Of a DNA stretch of 64,000 bases, positions 51,519 to 61,890 are shown one piece after another (the first letter of the stretch is position 1; every line of letters starts with the position of its first letter). The notes under the pieces are model-generated. The model searched no databases, was not told the DNA's origin, and worked only from the letters and a program-made list of their open reading frames with translations. A program made the translations under genes and the position numbers. Source of the stretch: Megalopta genalis. Its lineage: Eukaryota; Arthropoda; Insecta; Hymenoptera; Halictidae. The stretch lies in the NCBI RefSeq assembly GCF_051020955.1, contig NW_027476307.1, positions 62,001 through 126,000 on the forward strand. Direction: 5' to 3'.

Positions 51519-53642
51519 ATGGCGTCCCAGACGCAGGTGCAGGAAGACTTTGTGGTTGCTTTTCACTCGGAAAGTGAGATGCGACCGACTTCTGAAGCGG
51601 CACATACGCAGAAAAGAAAGAGGCTTGACACCATGTCTGATCTCAGCGAGGACGTCACAGCTGTAGTTGAAACTAATCTGTTGGCTGACGTCACTATCCA
51701 ATTGAGGAAACTTATAGCCTACACCAAGTCGGTACAGGCGTTTTGTAGGTCACAGGACAGCGTAAACCCCAACTTATCATTACTGGTGAGCTCGTTGTCC
51801 AAGGAAACGAACTCTTTAAAAGGATCACGAAGGAGGTCCTTACCAAAGGAAGACTCGAGACACGCGAGGAGGTCGGTAATGCGACCCGCGCCTCTTTAAT
51901 CGACGATGGCTCCACTCGTCCTCCTCTCCCCAAAGCATGTAGGACTGTGGGTACGCAAACCGCAGACCCGGAAGCGGTGAATCGTGGTGAGGTCGCAAGG
52001 TGGGCGCGAAAGGAACTCAACTTTGATGAGCTCCACAAGCTCATTCGATTCCTTTGCTCACTCAAAAGTTGATGATAACGCAAGACCGATGAAGGACACG
52101 ATTGACATCGCCTGCTTCACACCGGCGGATCTACGCACCACAGATGGAACTACGTGCAGAATCCTTCAGAAGATGGCATGTCTCGACCATATCCTTGTCC
52201 AGGAGGCCCGCAAGGGAGAGGTCGCCCACCTCCAGACCACTACCTCTATTCCAAGCAAAAGCGGCGGTATGACAAGGAAATCCAAGACCCACTTCTTTCT
52301 TATCCATAAGGATAATGAGAAGGACACTATCGACTTACACGTGGTATACGAGTGCCTCAGGAAAATGGCGCACCTAAGTACGGATACTTCGGCTGGAAAA
52401 GTAATCACGTTGATTTGCCCCGACGAAGTAAGTATAAATATTAGCAGGAAACTTGTTTAATTGACCTTCTTACAGAGCAACTTGATGATCCATCTCCGCT
52501 CAAGTAAGGGAGGGGGACCAGACATAAAAATGATCAAAAGCTGTGACGGCTCTGGTAAGCCCGCGACGGAAACCATTAACATATCCAGTAACGGACAAAC
52601 ATACGCTGACATGCTGCGTTCTGTTAAAAAGAACGTCGACGTTAACCGAGGGGGGATTGACATCGCTTACGTCAAAGCGAACCTGAAAGGAGACCTAGTT
52701 ATCTCTGTCAAGGGTGACCGAGGGAAGGTAACAGGACTCTCCGCACTAATTAATAAAAAGATTGCCGGAGTTAAAGCGAAAATATCAACCCGCAATACAA
52801 AAACTCTCCATCTCAAGGGTTTAGACGGGGATGTTACGACCGAGGACATATCGAGTACACTATACAAGATGCTGGGCTCGACCTTGGATCCTCAGGAAGT
52901 TCAGGTGAAAGCCCTTCGTCCTGGGTACGCGGGTAGCCAAAATGCTACCGTCATCACTTCCACTGAAAACGCGGAAAGGCTCCTAAAGGTGAAACGCTTC
53001 AGGGTTGGATGGGGCCTCTGTCGTGTGGTTGAACGGGTAGAGGTCACACAATGTTACAGGTGCCGCGAATACGGTCATCGCAGCTCAACATGTAAAAATG
53101 CGGACAGGTCTAAGAGCTGCCGCAGGTGCGGTGACCTTGGACACATGGAGAAATCCTACACTAATGCGGAAAAATGCCTTAATTGCAGTATGCAGGGCCA
53201 CAGGGACTGGAGTCTCAAGTGCCCTGCATACTGCAAGGCTCTCAACGAAGCCCGCGAGAAACGCAACAATGACAAAGGGGTTAAAGCCAAACCACCAACT
53301 GACGGCTCCATGAACGACGCAAAAATACCGAAGACGAATAAATTGACGAACTCGGGCAGGACACCGAAACAACCTAAGGGAGGTAAATTTAGTACCGACT
53401 CAAGCTCACCTATAGTGAGCCTTGATTGTAAAGACGCATCGACAGCCCTGAGAGAGGCCGATGCTGATAAACAGACGACTAACCCCACTCCAAGGGCAAA
53501 CAAGGATAAGGACGCAAGGGTGACGCTGGTCCCCAGAAGTGCCTCCGATATATTTAGCGAGGATTTCTCCAGGGTACTCTTACCCTCCGGAGGCGAGACG
53601 CTAATACAAGCACCCGAAAAGGGCTACGACGATAAGGGCTAA
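51519..53642 (+). pseudogene. A2 ORF1 (gag-like, three zinc knuckles), disrupted
   Basis: ATG at 51519 (MASQTQVQEDF), with an in-frame ATG a little upstream at 51504. The frame changes at about 51816 and back at about 52066, as in A1. A private TAA at 52458-52460 replaces a GAA codon of A1. The rest, 52461-53642, is open. Zinc knuckles at about 53052-53222: the first matches A1, but the last Cys of the second is Tyr (MEKSY), which should abolish zinc binding there. Function in intact relatives: RNA binding and ribonucleoprotein formation. Confidence 0.88.
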
Positions 53643-53698
53643 CTCCTTTGTCCATTACTCTTGGACCCTTCATTATTGTTAACAAGTTCACTGTTCAC

Positions 53699-56600
53699 AT
53701 GCAAGGGAAACATAATAAGAAGGCGTCTAAGGACACTCACCTAAACTTATTACAAATCAACCTGCACAATTGTAGATTAGCGCACGACCTGCTCCAACAA
53801 AATGCAATCGACCTTGACATCGACGTGGTTTTGATTTCTGAACCATGGCGGATACTAGACCATTGGTTCGGGGCCAGGGATGGCAGAGCGGCCATATGGG
53901 TCACTGCTAGGGCGACTGAGAGGTTTTCGTCTATCCAACGTCTGGCCAGCATAGACGGATGCGTGGTAGTACAGCTCAACGATATAACAGTTGTTAGCTG
54001 CTACTACAGGCCGAACATGCGATTGGACAATTTTATGACGCACTTGCATCACCTTGAACATCTGATAGGCACCCTGGATCGCGAACACCTGATCGTGGCA
54101 GGTGACTTCAATTCAAAATCACCAGCCTGGGGGTGGCCTGCACGGGGCACTGCCACCCTCCAAATGGCAAACCGTGTCCGGATTTGCCCGGTGGTCAGTG
54201 AAGGGAAGTTCACGTTTGAGAGGAATGGTCACCACTCTCTGATCGACATCATGTTCTGCGGCTACGCCATGCTTCGGAAGCTGGTGTCAAGCGTCATATT
54301 AAACACGGAAACAGCCTCGGATCACCGTTATGTTAGACACGTATTCTCCGGTGAAAACATCTTCCACAAAAAAGCGCCTAGGCCTGGAGTGGTTGATGTG
54401 GATAAATTCCTGGCGCTATACAGCAGGGCTACGGCATTGGTCTCTCCTTTCCTTATGGAGACGGCTATAGACATCGACGAATATATCCAGTTGGTAAGCG
54501 AACTTGCGGCTAAATCTACGCGCCCTCGATACCCTTCGGAGTTCAGACGCCCGAAATGGTGGTGGACAGCAGAGGTCGGGGCGGCTAGACTGGCAGTCGT
54601 CAAAAGTAGGAGGAGGCTACAGAGAGCCAGGAGGAAGGGGCACGCAAATGGGATCGAACTTGCCAGAACCACTTACATGACCCTTAAAGGAGACCTAAAA
54701 AGGACGATTCAGGCCTCCAAGGACGCCGCATGGAAGGACTTCATCAAAGGAATCGATGCTGATGCCTGGGGTAGACCATATACATGGGTGGTTAACAAAA
54801 TTAAAGGGATATCGTCACCTAATTACCCTGAACCGCGAGGAACATCGGGCGATAGTAGGTAAGTTGTTTACCACCATCCCTCCGGCACCAAACCACGAGA
54901 CCATCGTTGACGCATCCCGATTACTCACATTGAGCGGGACCCTGGACGGTAGCCAGGATCCCCCGTTTACTGAAGACGAAGCCCGGGAAGCCTTAAAGAG
55001 GCTGAAGAAGCGTGCGTTGGGCCCGGACAATTTACCGCTGTCGGTCATGGGGGCACTTGGGGGGGGGGGGTGCATTAGGCCATATTACACACCTATTTTC
55101 AAGATGCCTTGCTATAGGGTATTTCCCCAGAGCTTGGAAAGTTGGGAGACTGGTCTTGATCCCGAAAAAACCGGGGCCAGACAATCGACCTGCCTGGCGC
55201 CCCTTATGCATACTCTCAAACTTCGCGAAAGTGTTCGAGTATTGCATCAAGGAGAGGCTGATATCCAGGATAACTTTCTCTGTCAACCAGTATGGTTTTG
55301 CTAAGGGGAAAAGTACGATTTATGCTGTCAGCAGAGTCATGGACCTTTGGAACGCTGCTAAGAAGAAGTCAATGCACTGCTTTCTAGTGACCTTAAACGT
55401 TAAGGATGCATTTAATGCGGTTAAGTGGGGAAACATTCTTACTGCTCTGCAGCGGAGGAACATTCCCCCTCGACTCCTTGGCATACTCCGCAGCTATTTG
55501 CACAAGCGATGCATTATGACTTGGAGGGACGGTGAGGCGGAACGGATATCCGTCTTTGCGGGAGTTCCCCAGGGCTCGGTTCTGGGCCCCCTATTGTGGA
55601 ATATCCAATACGATGACCTGCTGGATATTCGACTACCACGTGACTGCAGCCTATTAGGCTTCGCCCACGACGCTGCACTCGTCATATCTGCCAGGGATAT
55701 TGAGGCAGCCAGAAACAAGGCTACCGCCGCCTTGAAATCAGTCAAGACTTGGTTTGACCAAAATCATTTAGAACTTGCGGAGGAAAAATGTGAGGTCCTT
55801 CACCTCACAAGCAGGAAGACCAAGCGGTCCATCGACCTGAGGATTGGTAATAATACTCTTAAGGCATGTACAGCTACACGCTACCTTGGTGTGGTCATTG
55901 AGGCCAATCAAGTGTTTCGGAAGCACATAATGCCTGTGAAAAGGCCACTAAGTATGCAGGAATATTGTGCAGGATACTGCCCAACATCGGGGGTGGCGGT
56001 TATTGGGCACGTTCCTTATATTACCGCGTAGTGGAGTCAGTATGCATGTATGCGGCTCCAATATGGGCTCCTGCGGTCAATATGTCCAACAACAGAAAGC
56101 ACCTCAACGCTGCGCAAAAGACGATCCTGGCGAGGGTGGTTAGAGCATATCGTACCACCGCGCTCGACGCCTTGTGCGTCCTTGCGGGTTTTCCCCCTTT
56201 CGACTTGGTGGCAAACGAAAGGAGGCGCATCTACGTGAAAACAACGGATCTGGACAGGAGGGCACCCGACTACAAGCGCCGGATGCACCTGATCAGGAAG
56301 GAAGAGCGTGACCGGACGTTGTCCGAATGGCAGAAGAGATGGGATTTGGCACCCCATGGACGGAGGACTCACTCTCTAATCCCGAAGATTGCGGACTGGA
56401 TCGGGTGGGGCCCTCTCCTGCTCGACTTTCGACTGGCGCAGGTGCTGACTGGACATGGTTGCTTCTCAAGCTTCCTTAAGCGTATTGGGAAGATAGACCA
56501 GTCCAGATGCCTGCTCTGCGGGGTGGACGATGACACCATTGAGCACGCTATTATGATGTGCCGGGCCTTTGACGACGAACGAGCCACATTGGTGAAAGAA

Positions 56601-56771
56601 ATTGGAGTGCTTTCATTTGACATGGTATTACTTATACTGAAAGACTCGAGCAAAAGGACATCTTTTAAAAAGTTTGTTGACGACTACCTCAAGAGGAAGG
56701 AGGCTGCCCTCAACGACCTCCAGAGGAAGGAGAGACCGAATTTCACAGCCAGGACCAGGACTCAAATGTAA
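53699..56771 (+). pseudogene. A2 ORF2: APE endonuclease, reverse transcriptase, C-terminal zinc finger; disrupted
   Basis: First ATG at 53699. Endonuclease motifs (INLHN, ISEPW, AGDFNSKSPAWG, SLIDIMFC, SDHRYV) are present, with a nine-base in-frame loss near 54135. The linker has KWWWTAEV. RT follows: ALGPDNLPLS, RPLCILSNFAKVFEYCI, NQYGFAKGKST, LVTLNVKDAFN (motif A), GVPQGSVLGPLLW (motif B), GFAHDAALV (motif C). The catalytic Asp of motif A is Asn (codon 55396-55398) and the first Asp of motif C is His (55666-55668). A C-terminal CCHC finger follows. Frameshifts: about 54815-54840; at a run of 12 G (55059-55070); and a four-base deletion near 55929. Stop at 56769-56771. The protein would be about 1020 residues if intact, normal for R1-type ORF2. 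Confidence 0.9.
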
Positions 56772-56972
56772 GGTGGTTCTAAGAAACGTAATTCCACCCG
56801 CTCCCCTCCCGAAGCAATGATCTAGGGCGGATACCATTGAGGGGGGATCCTACATCATGGCTGAAGGGAGGTTTAGGTTTTAGTGGGTATGCCGATAGCA
56901 CTACCCTCGGACAGCCCCACACTACCATCGCTATGGTGTGCGAAAAGCATTTCCCCCTCCACGGGAAAAAAA
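56772..56972 (+). other. 3' UTR and poly(A) of A2
   Basis: About 200 bases ending CCTCCACGGG plus seven A (56966-56972). Largely the same as in A1, with a slightly longer segment (ACACTACCATCGCTATGG region near 56919-56938) that is shortened in A1. Confidence 0.75.
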
Positions 56973-56986
56973 ATGTATATCACAAG
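56973..56986. repeat. 3' target-site duplication of A2
   Basis: ATGTATATCACAAG after the poly(A), identical to 51460-51473. Continues as GTATTTTAATC and then into an ordinary D monomer. The first 11 bases of this flank (GTATTTTAATC) are the same unusual variant seen after A1. Confidence 0.9.
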
Positions 56987-58039
56987 TATTTTAATCTAAA
57001 CCATTTGTTTCGCATTGATTTCAAGCTAAGCCTTATACTTCGCATTGATTTGAAGCTAAATCATGTGTTTCGCTCGGATTTGAAGCTAAGCCTTCTACTT
57101 CGCATGATTTGAAGCTAAATCATGTTTATCACAAGTAACTGAATCTAAAACATTTCTTGCGCTCGGATTTGAAGCTAAGCCTTCTACTTCGCACGATTTA
57201 AAGCTAAATCATGTTTATCAAAAGTATCTGAATCTATACCATTTGTTTCGCTTGGATTTGAAGCTAAACCATTTGTTACGCATGCAAATTAAGCTAAACC
57301 ATGTGTTTCGCATGAATTTGTAGCTAAATCGTGTGTTTCGCATGGATTTGAAGCTAACTCGATTTTATCCCCTGTGGTTGAAGCTATATCACTTATGTCG
57401 CAATTATCTGAAGGTAAATCACTTGTTTCTAATGTATTTGAAGATAATCCTAATACTTCGCATGGATTTGAAGTTAACTCGTATGTTTCGCATGCAGTTG
57501 AAGCTAAATCACGTATATCACAAGTATTTGATATTAAGCCTTCTACTTCGCATGATTTGAAGCTAAATCAGAATTGAAGTTAATTCGTTTGTTTCGCATG
57601 CAGTTGAAACTATATCATGTATATCACAAGTATTTGAAGCTAAACCATTTGATTCGCATGTATTTGAAGCTAAGCATTCCACTTCTCATTGATTTGAACC
57701 TAAATCACGTGTTTCGCTTGGATTTGAAGCTAACTCGTTTGTTTCGCATGCAGTTGGAGCTAAATCATGTATTTCACAAGTATTTGAAGCTAAACTTTTT
57801 GTTACTCATGTATTTGAAGCTAAGCCTTCCACCTCGCATTGATTTGAAGCTAAATCATGTGTTTCGAATGGATTTGAAGCTAACTCGTTTGTTTCGAATG
57901 CAGTTGAAGCTAAATCATGTTTATCACAAGGGTCTGTATCTAAACCATCTGTTTCGCATGAATATTAAGCTAAGCCATGTGTTTCGCATGAATTTGAAGC
58001 TAAATCTTGCGTTTCGCATGGATTTGATGCTAATCCTTC

Positions 58040-59888
58040 TACTTCGCATTGATTTTAATCTAAATAATGTGTTTCTTATGCATTTGAAGCTAATCGTTTG
58101 TATCGCATGGAGTTCAAGCTAAATCATGTATATCACAAGTATTTGAAGCTAAATCATTTGATTCGCATGGATTTGATGCTATGCCATCTACTTCGCTTTT
58201 ATTTGAAACTGAATCATGTGTTTCTCTTGAATTTGAAGCTAACACTTTCGTTTCACATGCAGTTGAAGCTAAATCATGTATGTGACAAGTATTTGAAGCT
58301 GAACCATTTGTTTCGCACGAATATCAGGCTAAACAATGTGTTTGGAATGAATTTGAAGCTAAATCATGTGTTTCGCATAGATTTGAAGCTAACTCGTTTG
58401 TTACGCATGCAGTTGAAGCTGAATCATGTATATCCCAAGTATTTGAAGCTCAACCATTTGATTCGCATGGATTTCAAAATAAGCCTTCTACTTCGCTTTG
58501 ATTTGAAGCGAAATCATGTGTTTCGCTTGGATTTCAAGCTAACTCGTTTGTTTCGCATGCAATTGAAGCTGAATAATGTATCAAACAAGTATTTGAAGCT
58601 AAACCATTTGTTTCGCAAGGATTCGAAGATCAGCCTTCTACTTCGCATTGATAAGAAGCTAACTCATGTGTTTCGCATGGATTTGAAGCTAACTCGTTTG
58701 TTTCGCATGCAGTTGAAGATAAACCTTCTACTTCGCATTGATTTGAAGCTAAATCACGTGTTTCGCATGGATTTGAAGCTAACTCGTTAGTTTTGCATGC
58801 TGTCGAAGCTAAATCATGTATATCATAAGTATTTGAAGCTAAACCATTATTTCGCAAGGATTTGAAGATAAGCCTTCTACTTCGCATTGATTTGAAGCTA
58901 AATCATGTGTTTCGCTTGGATTTCAAGCTAACTCGTTTGTTTCACATGCAATTGAAGCTAAATCATGTATATCACAATTATTTGAAGCTAAACCATTTGA
59001 TTCGCATGGATTTCAAAATATGCCTTCTACTTCGCATTAATTTGAAGCTAAATCATGTGTTTCGCTTGGATTTCAAGCTAACTCGTTTGTTTCGCATGTA
59101 ATTGAAGCTAAATAATGTATCAAACTAGTATTTCAAGCTCAAGCATTTGTTTCGCATTGATTCGAAGATCTGCCATCTACCTCGTAATGATTTGAAGCTA
59201 AATCATGTGTTTCGCATGGATTTGAAACTAACTCGTTTGTGTCGCATGCACTTGAAGCTAAATCATGTATATCACAATTATTTGAAACTAAATCATTTGA
59301 TTCGCATGGATTCGAAGATCAGCCTTCTACTTCGCAATTGATAAGAAGCTAAATCATGTGTTTCGCATGGATTTCAAGCTAACTCGTTTGTTTCGCATGC
59401 AATTGAAGCTAAATCATGTATCAAACAAGTTTTTGAAGCTATACCATTTGTTTCGCATGGATTCGAAGATCAGCCATCTACCTCGTATTGATTTGAAGCT
59501 AAATCATGTGTTTCGCATGGAGTTGAAGCTAACTCGTTCGTTTCGCTTGCATTTGAAGCTAAATCATGCACATCACAAGTATTTGAAGTTGAATCACTTG
59601 TTTCGCATGGATTTGAAGATAAGTCTTCTACTTCGCATTGATTTGAAGCTAAATCATGTGTTTCGCATAGATTTGAAACTAACTAGTTTGTTTCGCAATG
59701 CAGTTGAAGATATATCATGTATATCACAATTATTTGAAGCGAAACCATTTGATTCGCATGGATTTCAAAATAAGCCTTCTACTTCGCATTGATTTGAAGC
59801 TAAATCATGTGTTTCGCTTGGATTTCAAGCTAACTCGTTCGTTTCGCATGTAATTGAAGCTAAATAATGTATCAAACAAGTATTTCAA
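58040..59888. repeat. Block shared with array II across retrotransposon A2
   Basis: About 58040-59620 matches about 47143-48723 at a constant offset of 10897 bp; 59358-59888 matches 50351-50881 at offset 9007. The block is therefore a composite of two array II segments placed on the other side of A2. Identity is as high as between adjacent units of array II. Confidence 0.85.
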
Positions 59889-59891
59889 GCT

Positions 59892-61209
59892 AAACCATTT
59901 GTTTCGCATGGATTTGAAGCTAACTCGTTTGCTTCGCTTCCAGCTGAAGCTAAATCATTTATATCGTAAGTATTTGAAGCTAAATCATTTGTTTCGCATG
60001 GATTTGAAGCTAACCCTTCTACCTCGCATTGATTTCAAGATAAGACATGTGTTTCGCATGGATTTGAAGCTAACTCGCTTGTTTCGCTTCCAGTAGAAGC
60101 TAAATCATTTATATCGTAAGTAGTAGAAGCAAAATCATTTGTTTCGAATGGATTCGAAGCTAAACCTTCCACTTCGCATTGATTTGAAGCTAAATCAGGT
60201 GTTTCGCATGCATTTGAAGCTATATCTTCTATTCCGCAGTGATTCGAAGAGAAATCATGGGTTTCGCATGGGTTTGAAGCTAACTCGCTTGTTTCGCTTC
60301 CAGTTGCAGCTAAATCATATATATCGCAAGTATTTGGAGCTAAATCATTTGTTTCGCATGGATTTGAAGCTAAACCTTCTACTTCGCATTGACTTGAAGC
60401 TAAATCTCTTGTTTCGCATGCTGTTGAAGTTAAATCATGTATGTCACAAGTATTTGAAGCTGAACCATTTGTTGCTCATGTATTTGAAGCTTCTACTTCG
60501 CATTGATTTGAAGCTAAATCATGTGATTCGCATGGATTTGAACCTCACTCGTTTGTTTCGCCTGCATTTGAACTAAATCATGTATATCACAAGTATATGA
60601 AGCTAAAGCATTTGTTTCGCATGGATTTAATGCTAAGCCTTCTACTTCGCATTGATTTGAAGCTGAAACAAGTGTTTCGCTTGTATTTGAAGCTAAGTCG
60701 TTGGTTTCGCATGCAGTTGAATCTAAATCATTTATATCCCAAGTACTTGGAGCTAAATCATTTGTTTCCCATTGACTTGAAGCTAAACCTTCTACATCGC
60801 ATTGATTTGATGCTAAATCATGTGTTTCGAATGAATGTGAAGCTAACTCGTTTGCTTCGCATGCATTTGAAGCTATATCGTTTATGTCGCAAGTATTTTA
60901 AGCTAAATCGTTTGTTTCGCATGGATTTGAAGCTAACTCGTTTGCTTCGCTTCCAGCTGAAGCTAAATCATTTATATCGTAAGTATTTGAAGCTAAATCA
61001 TTTGTTTCGCATGGATTTGCAGCTAACCCTTCTACCTCGCATTGATTTCAAGATAAGACATGTGTTTCGCATGGATTTGAAGCTAACTCGCTTGTTTCGC
61101 TTCCAGTAGAAGCTAAATCATTTATATCGTAAGTAGTAGAAGCAAAATCATTTGTTTCGAATGGATTCGAAGCTAAACCTTCCACTTCGCATTGATTTGA
61201 AGCTAAATC
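59892..61209. repeat. 1013-bp offset duplication with TTCCAG monomers
   Basis: About 59892-60196 recurs at about 60904-61209, offset 1013 bp. Both copies carry class-B variants ending CGCTTCCAG and the ATCGTAAGTAGTAGAAGC variant, which I do not see elsewhere in the window. Confidence 0.85.
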
Positions 61210-61890
61210 ACGTGTTTCGCATAGATTAGAGCTAACTCGTTTGTTTCGCATTCATTTGAAACTATATCACTTCTATCGCAAGTATTTGAAGCTAAATCAT
61301 GTGTTTCGCATGTATTTGAAGATAAGCCTTCTACTTCGCATTGATTTCAAGCTAAATCATGTGTTTCGCATGCATTTGAAGCTACCTCGATTGTTTCGCA
61401 TGCAGTTGAATGTAAATCATGTACATCACAAGTATTTGATGCTAAACCATTTGTTTCGCATGAATTTGAAGCTAAACCATCTACATCGCATTGATTTGTA
61501 GCTAAATCAAGTGTTTCGCTAGGATTTGAAACTAGCTCGTTTGTTTCGCATGCAGTTGAAGCTAAATCATGCTATATCACAAGTATTTGAAGCTAAACCA
61601 TTTGATTCCCATGGATTTGATGCTAAGCCTACTACTTCGCATTTATTTGAAGCTAAATCATGTGTTTCGCATGGATTTAAAGCTAACTCGTATGTTTCGC
61701 ATGCATTTGAAGCTAAATCATGTATATCGCAAATATTTGGAGCTGAACCATTTGTTTCGCATGGTTTGCAGCTAAATCATGTGTTTCCCTTAGATTTGCA
61801 GCTAAATCGTTGTTTGGTATGCCGCTGAAGCTAAATCATGTATATCACAAGTATTGGAAGCTAAACAATTTGTTTCGTATGGATTTGAAG
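61200..61890. repeat. Block shared with array I (about 24180-25130)
   Basis: 61241-61501 is nearly the same as 24231-24491, and 61810-61890 matches 25060-25140, including the rare AACTCGTTGTTTGGTATG-like 28-bp monomer. The segment between them is shortened here. This is a long-range copy across both retrotransposons. Confidence 0.8.

Larger units (their letters stand above)
51474..56972 (+). mobile_element. Non-LTR retrotransposon copy A2 (R1-clade type), full-length but inactive
   Basis: About 5.5 kb, with the same ends as A1 and no foreign insert, so it defines the structure of element A: leader, ORF1 (51519-53642), ORF2 (53699-56771), 3' UTR and seven-A tail. By eye it differs from A1 by roughly zero to two bases per 60 in most aligned lines. 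It carries a nonsense codon and shared frameshifts in ORF1, three frameshifts in ORF2 and substitutions at two RT catalytic positions. It is flanked by a 14-bp target-site duplication in satellite DNA. Confidence 0.94.

Noticed and set aside
28955..56972. LTR retrotransposon or endogenous retrovirus
   Set aside because: No terminal repeats, protease or integrase. The APE endonuclease precedes the RT, and both copies end in poly(A) with a target-site duplication, all typical of a non-LTR element.
28955..56972. rDNA insertion site (R1/R2 style) as the reason for the shared site
   Set aside because: The flanks are satellite on both sides of both copies; no 28S-like sequence is present.
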